A stretch of DNA of 64,000 nt from Subtercola boreus (GTDB taxonomy: Bacteria; Actinomycetota; Actinomycetes; Actinomycetales; Microbacteriaceae): contig NZ_VFOO01000001.1 of NCBI RefSeq assembly GCF_006716115.1, positions 1,550,001 to 1,614,000 on the forward strand. The letters run 5' to 3'. Both the position numbers and the translations under genes were made by a program. Positions 33,731 through 41,535 of the stretch are shown here, piece by piece. Within the stretch, counting starts at the first letter, position 1, and each line of letters begins with the position of its first letter. The notes under the pieces are model-generated. The model saw only the letters and a list, made by a program, of their open reading frames with translations, did not search any database and had not been told where the DNA came from.

Positions 33731-35047
33731 TCAGGGCTCTTCGAGTTCGCCTACTCCGTGCCCCGCCAGCTTGCCCACTGTCGAGGTAATAATCTGGAGG
33801 GCCTCGGAGCCGGACAGGTGACCTTCGGAAACTTCGGCGGCCAGAACGAACAACTGAACAGAGCTCAAAAGGGCGTGCCCGCGGCTCTCACTCATCTGCA
33901 GCATCTGGCTCGGAAAGGTTTCGGCACGCTCCGACGGGGACTTCTGTCTAAAAGCGTTGACGATCAACACTGGTTTGATCTGGCTGTATGGGGTGCCCGA
34001 CGACACGTCTTCCATCACCCATTTCTCAAGCTGCGCGGCGTTCTCTTCTTTTGCGCTCTTGGTAACGCCCTTGACTTCAACCACGATGATGCGCTCTTCG
34101 AATGAGAATCGAAGGTCGGCCCTATTCTCTGGTGCGGGCAGTCTCTGCGCTCCGAATCTTTCGAGCACCTCCGCGCACTTCTCCGCGAGGGCGTCACCCG
34201 TTCCGTAGAGCAAGATTTTGTCGGAGTCCAACCTGGCTTGTTGTGTGTTCAGTTCCATCACCAACGTTTGCGCCACCTCGAGTTGCGCAGCAGCCAGCCC
34301 GAGATCGATGGTCAGATTCCGTTCTGAACTCGTGGTGATGCCCGAGGTCCACGCTGGCGCTGGTTCGACCTCGGCCTGGGGCAGCACGGCATCGATGAGT
34401 GATGACCAGAAGGTGTGACGCGCGTCCGAGTCGACAATCGGGTCTTGAAGGTCGAGTTCGCCCGAAGCAGAGCCGACAGGAAAATCCAGTTCGATGTCGG
34501 GCAGCATGATCAAGCTGCCGCCCGTCACCCACTGAAACTCAGCAGCCACCGGCTGATCTGTGTTACCTGCGGTCGCAATCACGACCCCTTCGCTGGCAAT
34601 TTCGGTGAGAACAGCGGAATAACGCACGCGGTTCCCTTGATCGCGGAGGAAAGTTGATAGGCGCGATTGCCCGCGAACTACAACTCGCCTTCCACCGGAC
34701 GCCTTCAGTCCGCCGAAATGCTGGGGGAACGAATCCCATCCGCTGAGGTCGTCATCTGGCGTGTAGTACCCCTGCGTACTCACCGGTGTGCGATATTCCG
34801 GACGAGCGAAAGCGACTACCACACCGCCGTGTTCCAAGAACGTGTCGAATTCGTCGCGACGCCTTGCCATAGCCTCCACGATCGCAGCGTCGTCTCGACC
34901 CTGCGACCCCGCATGCATGGTGAACCTGTTCGGGTCCCAGATCACAACGTCGAAGTCATGAGTTGAAACCGGGTCGATGAAGTCGATTGCGGTGAACTCC
35001 GGCATGGAGGTATTCACCCCGATGGTCAACACCCGAATGTTACGCAT
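33731..35047 (-). CDS. Large protein with C-terminal PD-(D/E)XK-like nuclease domain
   Basis: 438 residues; AGGAGA precedes the ATG at 35047. The N-terminal ~220 residues form an alpha/beta region (DVVIWDPNRF, FLEHGGVVVAFARPEYRTP, GGSLIMLPDIELDF) that resembles glutamine-amidotransferase/ThuA-like folds in outline but lacks a visible catalytic Cys-His pair. After a helical linker the C-terminus has LLYGTGDALAEKCAEVLERF and ADLRFSFEERIIVVEVKGVTK, fitting a D...ExK nuclease core. Genes of this layout are found singly in mobile islands. A defence nuclease is inferred, not shown. Confidence 0.65.
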   Translation of the reverse strand: MRNIRVLTIGVNTSMPEFTAIDFIDPVSTHDFDVVIWDPNRFTMHAGSQGRDDAAIVEAMARRRDEFDTFLEHGGVVVAFARPEYRTPVSTQGYYTPDDDLSGWDSFPQHFGGLKASGGRRVVVRGQSRLSTFLRDQGNRVRYSAVLTEIASEGVVIATAGNTDQPVAAEFQWVTGGSLIMLPDIELDFPVGSASGELDLQDPIVDSDARHTFWSSLIDAVLPQAEVEPAPAWTSGITTSSERNLTIDLGLAAAQLEVAQTLVMELNTQQARLDSDKILLYGTGDALAEKCAEVLERFGAQRLPAPENRADLRFSFEERIIVVEVKGVTKSAKEENAAQLEKWVMEDVSSGTPYSQIKPVLIVNAFRQKSPSERAETFPSQMLQMSESRGHALLSSVQLFVLAAEVSEGHLSGSEALQIITSTVGKLAGHGVGELEEP

Positions 35048-35099
35048 AGTTCTCCTAACCCGAGTCCGCGCTCACGGCGAATCTTTCGAACCTTCAACT

Positions 35100-35210
35100 T
35101 CGTGACCGGCCCCCTGACTTCAGCCGGTCTAGATGCCTTGATGGCGCAATATTCCGTGAGTCCCAGAGTGTCAGCGATCTAACTCGATGTGTCGCCCGAC
35201 GCGCGGGCAT
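35100..35210 (-). pseudogene. Decayed copy of the HTH gene at 36666-36905
   Basis: On the minus strand the sequence GCCCGCGCGTCGGGCGACAC and what follows aligns base by base with the end of the HTH gene at 36666. Translated in pieces it gives ARASGDT..., ADTLGLTEYCAIKASRPAE, matching DTLSMTEHGAIKASRPAA. A stop and indels break it. The flanking 35048-35358 has no other gene. Confidence 0.55.
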
Positions 35211-35358
35211 CTCCGGGGGCAACAGCCTCGCCTGCTGGTAACTACTCGACCAGCCGTGCCACGCCGGCACTCTCCTCGCGCTCGCAAACCTGCTGAGCTC
35301 GGAGCCGGATGCGACCCGCGGGCGGCCGGAGAGCATAGTCGAGTCGTCCGACTAGGCA

Positions 35359-36006
35359 TCAAGAGACAGGTCGAGTCACCTGGATCGTCTGATTCGTTTG
35401 ATCGACGAGATCGTCGAGTACTTCATCGCCTTTCGCGCGCCAGACTCGAAGATTAGTGATGAGATTCATCGCCCAGGTGTGCAGCGGCGACATCGCTTGG
35501 GCCGTCTGGGAGGCCCACAATTCGCTTCGTGGCACAGTCCTTGCTGCGTGCATGGAGTCTCGAACGCATTGCAGGCCGTAGGTGCGTTCCGCGTCGAGCC
35601 AGTTGCCGATCAGCTCCGAGTCTTTGCCGGCGCGGTCGATGAAGGTGATCATCCGGAGCCGTAGCGTTTCGAAATAGGGCCAGATCTCCATACTGAGTAC
35701 ATTGATGCTCACCAGCGGAGAGATAGCCGCTATCAGGTCATGATGGGCAGCGTCCTTCACAGTCAGGGTGGATGCTCGGGCGAGATCGTTTGCTTGCTCG
35801 AAGGCAGCGGCTACGCGTATGGATGATGCTGCCGAACTCTCGGCGGCTTCCAGGGCACGGCGTTCTGCGTCGATCGCGCGCCCTTCGGCGGCCTCCGCAT
35901 TTTTCCTGGCCGATACCGCCAGCTTGGCTTGCACCCACGCTGATGTCGCTGCGATGCCGGTAATCGTCAGCGCCCCGATGGAGACGATCAGCACGGCGAG
36001 ATCCAT
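35359..36006 (-). CDS. Membrane-anchored coiled-coil protein
   Basis: 215 residues. One N-terminal transmembrane segment (about 2-22) precedes a long helical, Ala/Glu-rich stretch (ARKNAEAAEGRAIDAERRAL) expected to form a coiled coil, then a more globular helical C-terminus with WPYFETLRLRMITFIDRAG and WASQTAQAMSPLHTWAMNL. No family recognised. It follows the gene at 36019 by 12 bp in the same direction, so the two probably form an operon and may work as a membrane complex. The island context makes a defence-type role possible. Confidence 0.6.
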   Translation of the reverse strand: MDLAVLIVSIGALTITGIAATSAWVQAKLAVSARKNAEAAEGRAIDAERRALEAAESSAASSIRVAAAFEQANDLARASTLTVKDAAHHDLIAAISPLVSINVLSMEIWPYFETLRLRMITFIDRAGKDSELIGNWLDAERTYGLQCVRDSMHAARTVPRSELWASQTAQAMSPLHTWAMNLITNLRVWRAKGDEVLDDLVDQTNQTIQVTRPVS

Positions 36007-36018
36007 GTGGCCTACGCC

Positions 36019-36612
36019 CTAACTGTTGTTCCAGATCTGCGTGCCGCGCTGCCTCGCCACGTCGACGAAGATCGCGTCCCGGGTCTCTTGCTCCCGCCCG
36101 CGAAGGTCAGACAGCCGCAGGTAATTGTTCCGGAAATCATGATTAGCGGAGAGGTTGTCGCTGTTCCGGCTTACATTTCCGTCGTCGTCCTGCGCGAACC
36201 AACTGGGCTGACCGTCCTCCGGGCCCATATCGAACCCGAACTCTCTCAGCACCTGAGCGAGATCCTTATTTGTTCGCTCAAGCGCACCTGCGATCGCATA
36301 CGCCAGCTGCGACGGGAACGTCGTCCGCCGCGTCGGCATCCTCTCGAGTGCGCCACGGATAGCCCCCTGCGCAGCTGACGCTCTCGCGGAACCAAACGAG
36401 GCGAGGTGGGACTTGAAGCCCTGCTGGATCTCCGCAGACCGAGTGGCGAACAGGTCAGGCTGGGCCACGATGTGGGCGTATCCCTGACTCAGAATCCACG
36501 ACTGCCAAGCTCCGATTTCGGCTGCAGCCAGACTCGAAATGAACTCCGCCAATTCGAGCTTGGCTTTCCGCACACGCTCATCAGCAACCAACAGATCTGT
36601 CTCAGATGCCAC
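36019..36612 (-). CDS. Hypothetical soluble protein upstream of the coiled-coil gene
   Basis: 197 residues from the GTG at 36612 after GGGGGAG. Helical and charged, with no transmembrane segment. Noticeable stretches are FISSLAAAEIGAWQSWILSQ, SAQGAIRGALERMPTRRTTF and a C-terminal NYLRLSDLRGREQETRDAIF. No family or catalytic motif recognised. It is the first gene of the two-gene operon with the membrane-anchored protein. Confidence 0.6.
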   Translation of the reverse strand: MASETDLLVADERVRKAKLELAEFISSLAAAEIGAWQSWILSQGYAHIVAQPDLFATRSAEIQQGFKSHLASFGSARASAAQGAIRGALERMPTRRTTFPSQLAYAIAGALERTNKDLAQVLREFGFDMGPEDGQPSWFAQDDDGNVSRNSDNLSANHDFRNNYLRLSDLRGREQETRDAIFVDVARQRGTQIWNNS

Positions 36613-36665
36613 GACAACTCCCCCAAACCATCACCAAAGCCCAACCGCGCTCGCGGCAGGCCGTC

Positions 36666-36905
36666 CTACTCTTGACGAGGACGGCCGCGCGGTGCTGCGG
36701 GCCGTGACGCCTTGATCGCGCCGTGCTCAGTCATGCTCAGCGTGTCACCGATCTGACGCCAGGTCGCGCCCGACTCGCGGGCGTCTGCGATCAGAGATGC
36801 TCGCCGCGCCGGCATGGCCGCCGTGCGGTCATTGAACGCCCTGAGCGAGGTCATGCCGGCCTCAGCGCACAGCCTGACCTGAGCGAAGTACCTCGCCGAG
36901 GACAT
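36666..36905 (-). CDS. Small HTH protein
   Basis: 79 residues. The C-terminal half reads SLIADARESGATWRQIGDTL then SMTEHGAIKASRP, a helix-turn-helix of the kind seen in short phage or island regulators ('A...G.TW..IG..L...E.. ..K'). No ribosome site is obvious at the ATG. A decayed copy of the same gene lies at 35100-35210, so the locus has been duplicated. Confidence 0.6.
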   Translation of the reverse strand: MSSARYFAQVRLCAEAGMTSLRAFNDRTAAMPARRASLIADARESGATWRQIGDTLSMTEHGAIKASRPAAPRGRPRQE

Positions 36906-36936
36906 CGACGCAAACGCGCCGGCCTACACTCCGCAG

Positions 36937-36975
36937 CCTCGGCGTTGACGCCGAGGAGCGCATGAGTTGCGCTCC
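36937..36975. repeat. Two adjoining hairpins
   Basis: CCTCGGCG-TTGA-CGCCGAGG (36937-36956) is followed directly by GGAGCGCA-TGAGT-TGCGCTCC (36955-36975). Both are perfect 8-bp stems, between the HTH gene start and the plus-strand terminator region. They may belong to the 5' leader of the HTH gene or a separate transcript. Confidence 0.6.
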
Positions 36976-36999
36976 CTCAGAATGCCGGTAACGTGGGGC

Positions 37000-37057
37000 T
37001 CGCTTAGGACAAGTGTGTCCGGACACCAAGGCTCTCCAAACCGGAGGGCCTTTTTTT
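37000..37057 (+). ncRNA. Candidate short RNA ending at an intrinsic terminator
   Basis: TAACGT (36989-36994) is a possible -10 box; a start near 37000 would give a transcript of under 60 nt containing the perfect palindrome GTGTCCGGACAC (37015-37026) and ending in the terminator at 37030-37057. No plus-strand gene lies directly upstream to need this terminator. It could also be a remnant of phage end sequence. Confidence 0.3.
37030..37057 (+). terminator. Intrinsic terminator
   Basis: Stem GGCTCTCC/GGAGGGCC (one G-T wobble) with loop AAACC, followed by seven T residues. It is the clearest rho-independent terminator in the window. Confidence 0.85.
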
Positions 37058-37058
37058 C

Positions 37059-37332
37059 GTGCCCAGCGATGAGAGCCCCGATGTGATCAGCGACGACGAC
37101 ATCGACTTGCTCGCATTCGAAGAGCCAGTACCCTCACTCCGGCGGCACGAAGTCAGAACAGGTGCGCAACCGCTTCGGCATCTCCCCCACCAGGTACTAC
37201 ATGCGACTCAATCGCATCCTCTCCGAATTAGAAGTACATGACCTCGCCCCAGCACTGGCTCGCAGCCTGATCGAGAGACAAGACCGCCGGCTTAAGCAGC
37301 GCCACGACAGGCCGCTCCCCGCGGACACCTAA
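37059..37332 (+). pseudogene. DUF3263-type HTH gene broken by a frameshift
   Basis: The first part (GTG at 37059 or 37083) reads DDDIDLLAFEEPVP. After about 37140 the matching frame shifts by one base and continues GGTKSEQVRNRFGISPTRYY then MRLNRILSEL to a TAA at 37330-37332. The FGISPTRYYMRLNRIL block is the signature of DUF3263, a short sigma-like HTH found in actinobacteria and their phages. The break means no full product unless there is slippage or a sequencing error. Confidence 0.65.
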
Positions 37333-37345
37333 GCTCATAGCCAGC

Positions 37346-37640
37346 ATGCGAGTGTGCGGCGAACCATCGTGCCCCATCCTCTACCCCAAGACCGACGGAA
37401 CACGCTGCCCCACACACCGCCGCACCACAGAGCGAGCAAGAGGCAGCCGGCAACAGCAGCGAGCACGATCAACTTCGAAGGCAGTGGACACCACGCGCGG
37501 CCACCGGCCGCATCGCATGTGCCAAGTGCCAGCAGCCCACCGCCCGCGGCGCCTCTGGGACCTCGGCCACACCGACGACAGACGAGCTTGGACAGGCCCA
37601 GAGCCTGCCCGCTGCAACCGCAGCGCTGTCGGGAGTTCGA
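37346..37640 (+). pseudogene. Phage-type HNH endonuclease remnant
   Basis: The frame opens MRVCGEPSCPILYPKTDGTR and CPTHRRTTERARGS, the zinc-binding start of actinophage HNH endonucleases. In the next frame comes RIACAKCQQP, and back in the first frame LWDLGHTDDRRAWTGPEPARCNRSA, the HNH-core 'DLGH ... GPEH.RCNR' (here ARCN with EP for EH). Two compensating indels separate them. The DNA after it (about 37680-37700) has the run of Gs and GTGGACCCCC often found before phage terminase genes. Confidence 0.6.
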
Positions 37641-37744
37641 TCGCACCGGTGAGGCACCTCTTGCCGCGCTCCGAAACCCCTCAGGGGTGGGGGTGGACCC
37701 CCTCGAACTGGCTGCCCCGGTACCGCGCTCTTGCCCTACGGGCG

Positions 37745-38137
37745 ATGATGGCTGACGGGCTCAGTCAGGCGGAAGCTGCAAGCTTGCTTGGCATCAGCGA
37801 GTCCGCTGCAAGTCGGCAGATGAACGGGCTGAGCGACATCAGCACGATTCTTCCCGAGATCGTCATGGACGCGGCTGCCCCGATCCTTTTGCAGCTTGTC
37901 GTCGACCGAGGCTATACGCGACTCGCGGTGTTCGGGTCGGTGGCGCGTCGGGACGCTCGAGCGGATTCCGACATCGATCTGCTGGTCGAAGCTTCGTCGG
38001 GCTCTTCGATCGGCGATCTGCTGGCGCTTCGTGATCTGTTCGGCCAGATCGGAGGGAGACCTGTCGACCTCATCACTTTTGCCGGTCTCAAGCCAGAGCT
38101 CGACGATGACATTCGACACGAAGCACTACCGCTTTGA
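37745..38137 (+). CDS. HTH-nucleotidyltransferase (MNT) fusion protein
   Basis: About 130 residues from the ATG at 37745 (or 37748; the frame is open further upstream into the HNH remnant). An N-terminal Cro/Xre-like HTH (DGLSQAEAASLLGISESAAS) is followed by a minimal nucleotidyltransferase domain with GSVARRDARADSDIDLLVEA: the GS...SDxD metal-binding motif is complete. The C-terminus (GRPVDLITFAGLKPELDDDI, HEALPL) is normal for MNT proteins. These are usually antitoxins of HEPN toxins, but no HEPN gene follows. It may regulate its own promoter. Confidence 0.78.
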   Translation: MMADGLSQAEAASLLGISESAASRQMNGLSDISTILPEIVMDAAAPILLQLVVDRGYTRLAVFGSVARRDARADSDIDLLVEASSGSSIGDLLALRDLFGQIGGRPVDLITFAGLKPELDDDIRHEALPL

Positions 38138-38216
38138 CATGAGGAATGTTCAGGAGTAAGCCTGAGGGAGGTGCTTCACTCTCAGGCACCGTGAGTATCG
38201 AACGAAGGAGCACACA

Positions 38217-38951
38217 ATGCTTTTCGAGAAGTCTCGAACAGGTCGCAGAACAAGAACAGCGGGGGCCGCAGTTGCAATTCTGGTTGCCGGGATCGCAACC
38301 TTCGCGCCTACGGTCGCTTACGCTTCCGTGTACTCAGGGACGGTGACGTCTGACTCGTCGGAGATCCAGGTTGTGCAGGAGAAGCTCGCCGCTCATGGCG
38401 CAAGCGAAGCGCAACAGGAGTCGCTTCTCACCAAACTCGCGAACGGAGTGGCTTGGGATGCTCAGACGGGGGCGTCACCGACATCGACGATCTCGTCTTT
38501 GGTGGATGGCTACACGACGACGACCAAGTTGTTCAGCGACGGCTCGTATGTCGAGAGCAGAGCGCAACTGCCGAAACCGTTCGCGATATCCGCCATTGAA
38601 GCGAGTGGGCCCGCCGACTCGGTGGACTCCTGCACCCTTGGCTCTGGCGTCGGCAGCTTTCCGTTCTCGGGATGCCATATCGCGACAGACCAAGCATTCT
38701 TCACGATCGACTTCTTTATCGACGGGCAGACCAGCCAGATCAATCAGACCGCCGTCACTCGAGCGTATGGACTGCAATACACGATGGCGGGCGGCTCGGT
38801 CGACAGTTCAGATCTTGTCATCGCCAAGTCCGGTGGATCTGAGTCATTGGCAATCGGCACCCTCTACGCGACGATGTACGGAGGCGGATACTCGCAGACG
38901 CTGACCCTGACGGCTCATGTGACGTCGACGATCACGGACACTTCGCCCTGA
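38217..38951 (+). CDS. Secreted protein of unknown function
   Basis: 244 residues; GAAGGAG precedes the ATG. A basic start (RTGRRTRT) and a hydrophobic stretch to about residue 38 with an AYA-like cleavage site form a Sec signal peptide. The mature part is Ser/Thr/Gly-rich and beta-predicted, with two cysteines (SCTLGSG, SGCHIATDQ) 18 residues apart that could form a disulfide. C-terminal strands (GTLYATMYGGGYSQTLTLTA) suggest a sandwich fold. No family recognised. A hairpin follows the gene. Confidence 0.72.
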   Translation: MLFEKSRTGRRTRTAGAAVAILVAGIATFAPTVAYASVYSGTVTSDSSEIQVVQEKLAAHGASEAQQESLLTKLANGVAWDAQTGASPTSTISSLVDGYTTTTKLFSDGSYVESRAQLPKPFAISAIEASGPADSVDSCTLGSGVGSFPFSGCHIATDQAFFTIDFFIDGQTSQINQTAVTRAYGLQYTMAGGSVDSSDLVIAKSGGSESLAIGTLYATMYGGGYSQTLTLTAHVTSTITDTSP

Positions 38952-39007
38952 CGCGGGATATGTGCCGCGGCGAGCGGTTTGGTCAGATGCACGAGTGAAA
39001 TGGATGT

Positions 39008-39034
39008 CAGGGCCTCCTTGAACGGGAGGCCCTG
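39008..39034 (+). terminator. Hairpin after the secreted protein gene
   Basis: A perfect 10-bp stem CAGGGCCTCC/GGAGGCCCTG with a 7-nt loop, 57 bp after the stop codon and before the SHOCT gene. There is no T-tract, as in many actinobacterial terminators. Confidence 0.6.
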
Positions 39035-39053
39035 ATTCCCGTAAGGAGCACCA

Positions 39054-39290
39054 ATGCTAGGCAATCTTCAGGGCTACCACGTGTTGATCCTGCTGGCGGT
39101 TGTAGTCGTCGTGATCGCTATCGTAATTATTGTCGTCCTATCGGTTCGTCGGAGAAGTGCAGGGCACCGTGGTGCGCTGCCCGATGATCCTGCCAGGCGG
39201 ATTGAGCAGCTCATGCGGCTTCGAGATCAGGGTTTGGTGAGCGAGGAGGAGTTCGAGGCCAAACGCCTTGAGATTCTGCGTCAGATGTAG
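39054..39290 (+). CDS. Small membrane protein with SHOCT domain
   Basis: 78 residues after GTAAGGAGC. One transmembrane helix (about 8-30), a short basic linker, and a C-terminal SHOCT motif: RIEQLMRLRDQGLVSEEEFE then AKRLEIL. SHOCT is a short oligomerisation/regulatory helix pair often found at the C-terminus of small membrane proteins. The specific role is unknown. Confidence 0.85.
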   Translation: MLGNLQGYHVLILLAVVVVVIAIVIIVVLSVRRRSAGHRGALPDDPARRIEQLMRLRDQGLVSEEEFEAKRLEILRQM

Positions 39291-39368
39291 GTCGAACGGG
39301 CTGCCCTGGCCCCGAGCATCCAGAGCCTGAAATTCAGCGCGCCTCAGCCTAGACGAATCAGCCGGCCC

Positions 39369-41150
39369 CTACCCAGCGGCCGGGATGTACTGCGACAGGT
39401 ACGCGCGCAGCGCGGGGTCGCTCACGTAGACGTAGGTGCCTTTGATTCCGCGGGTGAGGAGCACGGCGTAGATGTTGCTGATGAAGCGGAGGAGGTTGTC
39501 GTCGGCGTAGGTTTTGCCGAGGCGGGGGTTGTTCTCCTTGCCCTTGGTGTCGAAGTAGGAGTCGCGGTTGACGATGAGGGTTCCGCGGGTGGGGTCGTAG
39601 CCGAGGTCAGGGCCGATGATGACTCCGGCGTAGTTGAGGTCGTAGCCCTGCACGGTGTGGATCGATCCGACCTCTTCGAGGGCGTTGGGTGAGGCGATCC
39701 AATCGGTCTGGGTGCTGTTCCAGCGCAGGCGGATGCCGTCGATCTCGATGTCGAAGGCGGCCTTGTCCTTCTTGGTCTTCCACGGCCACGCGTAGCCGGC
39801 GACGAGGCGCGAGAGGCCGGCCTCGGCATCCCGGGCCCTGATCTGCTGCTGCATCTCGGCGAGGCTGTCGAACAGGCGGAAGTCGTAGCCGTCGAACGTC
39901 TGGGGAGGGCTCGGCGGGGCGAGCGGGTGGTCGGTGGATGCTCCGAGGAGCTGTCGCACGTAGCCGACGTAGTCCGCGCCGGCGTTCACGCGCAGCTGGG
40001 AGACGAGCGGGTAGAGCCGGTCGTGCTGGCGGGCGCCTTCGACGAGGTCGTCGAGAACGTGCGTCGGCAGGTCGGCGGGGCGCACGCTCTGGGCCGCATC
40101 CAGAAACAGGATCTGGTGGGTGCTCTTGGCGCGGATCCAGTCGAGCTGGGTCTTCGACGTGTCGTCGTGGCCGAAGAGCTTCTCGGTGATGGTGCGGAAC
40201 TTCGTGTTCTGCGCAGCAGACGCCTGGTTGGCGCGCTGGTTGAGGCGGTGCGATTCGTCGACGAGCAGAAGGTCGAAGTGCTCGTCGCTCTCCCCCGCCT
40301 CGAAAGCGGTCATCACCATGTCCGCGCGGAGCCCGGGCGTCTTACGGAAGACCTTCTGGATCGACTTGCGGAGCGACTGCTGGGGAACGACGAGGCCGAT
40401 CCTGAGCCCGTCGAGCAGTTGCGGGTAGCCGCCGGCGAAGAACTCGGCGAACATTGTGTCGCGGTCGAAGTCCTCCGCGGGAGGCGCGGCCTGGATGTCG
40501 ACGAGCATCTTCATGAGGTAGATCGCGACGACCGTCTTGCCGGTGCCCGGCTCACCCTGCACGACCGTGGTGCTGGTGGCGTGGCCGGTGCCGGCAGCGT
40601 GGGTCTCGAGGTCTTCGAAGAGGCCCTCGAGGATCCCTTCGACGGCGATGGCCTGGTCGTGGGTGAGCGCCTTGAACGGGGACAGCTTGAAGAGGTCGCT
40701 GTTCTCGATCTCGGGGATGGAGCGGGTGAAGACGCCATCGTCCTTGAGGCGGTCGAAGACCTGCTCGAAGGTCTCCTGGTAGCGGTCGCGGTCGTAGTAG
40801 GCCGACTCGGTGATGCCGTCGTTGCGGTTGAGCACGCTGTACGCGCCGTCGCCGGCGAGCATCCTGATCAGGAACGATTCGAGGTCGAGGCAGACCGACT
40901 TGTTGAAGGTCTCGTCGACGATGACGCGGACGGTTGTAAGGTGGGCGCGGTCTGGGTTACTGAGGTGCTGGTTGATTCTGGATGTCGCGTTGAGCGATTC
41001 GCCGACGTAGACGTTGCGCAGGCGGGGGTTGCTCGCCGCGTCGTCGAGGACGTAGACCACCGGCCAGTTGCTGTTGCGCTCACTGAGCGGGGTCCACGCC
41101 GCCAACCCGCCCTTGGTGAAGTCGAAGCTGGTGAGGTCAAAGGGCGTCAT
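39369..41150 (-). CDS. GIY-YIG nuclease fused to a DUF2075 (Schlafen-like) helicase
   Basis: 593 residues from the ATG at 41150, which overlaps the MazG gene end by 14 bp. The N-terminus (about 30-90) has a GIY-YIG-like core: VVYVLDDA ... RNVYVGESLNATSRINQHL. Then comes a DUF2075/SF1 helicase: Walker A VQGEPGTGKTVVAIYL, Walker B LLLVDESHRLN, LFLDAAQSVRPAD (motif III) and IHTVQGYDLNYAGVIIGPD near the C-terminus with LLTRGIKGTYVYV. DUF2075 proteins are DNA/RNA helicases often in defence contexts. Nuclease-helicase fusion with a nucleotide-hydrolysing partner is unusual enough to note. Confidence 0.82.
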   Translation of the reverse strand: MTPFDLTSFDFTKGGLAAWTPLSERNSNWPVVYVLDDAASNPRLRNVYVGESLNATSRINQHLSNPDRAHLTTVRVIVDETFNKSVCLDLESFLIRMLAGDGAYSVLNRNDGITESAYYDRDRYQETFEQVFDRLKDDGVFTRSIPEIENSDLFKLSPFKALTHDQAIAVEGILEGLFEDLETHAAGTGHATSTTVVQGEPGTGKTVVAIYLMKMLVDIQAAPPAEDFDRDTMFAEFFAGGYPQLLDGLRIGLVVPQQSLRKSIQKVFRKTPGLRADMVMTAFEAGESDEHFDLLLVDESHRLNQRANQASAAQNTKFRTITEKLFGHDDTSKTQLDWIRAKSTHQILFLDAAQSVRPADLPTHVLDDLVEGARQHDRLYPLVSQLRVNAGADYVGYVRQLLGASTDHPLAPPSPPQTFDGYDFRLFDSLAEMQQQIRARDAEAGLSRLVAGYAWPWKTKKDKAAFDIEIDGIRLRWNSTQTDWIASPNALEEVGSIHTVQGYDLNYAGVIIGPDLGYDPTRGTLIVNRDSYFDTKGKENNPRLGKTYADDNLLRFISNIYAVLLTRGIKGTYVYVSDPALRAYLSQYIPAAG

Positions 41151-41457
41151 ACCTGGCGCTGCTCCCCCGGGCCTTGTCGACCGGGTATTTCTGGCGGGTG
41201 ATCTCCAGCTTGTCTCGCACGAGCTGCGCGGGGTCTGCACCGATGCGGTCGGCGAGCAACAGGCAGTAGGTCAGCACGTCGGCGAGTTCTTCGCGCACCC
41301 GGTCGGGCGCAGCATCCGGAGCCCACTGGAAGCACTCGAGCAGCTCGCCGGCCTCGATCGCGATGCTCTTGGCGAGGTTCTCCGGTGTGTGGAACTGGGC
41401 CCAGTCGCGCTCGGCGACGAAGGCGGCGAGTTCGTCGCGCAGCGGCTGGTCAACCAT
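41137..41457 (-). CDS. MazG-like nucleotide pyrophosphohydrolase
   Basis: 106 residues, all-alpha NTP pyrophosphatase: IAIEAGELLECFQWAPD (first Glu pair) and REELADVLTYCLLLADRIGA (ExxD), the metal-binding motif of MazG/RS21-C6 family members. It hydrolyses (d)NTPs to monophosphates. Its stop overlaps the start of the helicase gene, so both come from one transcript. Similar MazG-DUF2075 pairs are common in actinobacteria; a role in nucleotide-pool sanitation or phage response is possible. Confidence 0.85.
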   Translation of the reverse strand: MVDQPLRDELAAFVAERDWAQFHTPENLAKSIAIEAGELLECFQWAPDAAPDRVREELADVLTYCLLLADRIGADPAQLVRDKLEITRQKYPVDKARGSSARYDAL

Positions 41458-41535
41458 TTCGTCAGGCTAGCAGGGTCGTTGGCTGAGATCAGACGACCCG
41501 CGTTGGCAGCCCAACCTGTATGATGAGTACTAATC

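Noticed and set aside
37745-38159. HEPN toxin partner after the HTH-nucleotidyltransferase
   Set aside because: The overlapping frame at 37896-38159 has no HEPN RxxxxH motif and ends soon after; no HEPN gene follows.
39927-41201. A 424-codon plus-strand frame opposite the helicase
   Set aside because: It is the exact antisense of a gene with full helicase motifs, with Val/Asp/Glu-rich shadow composition.
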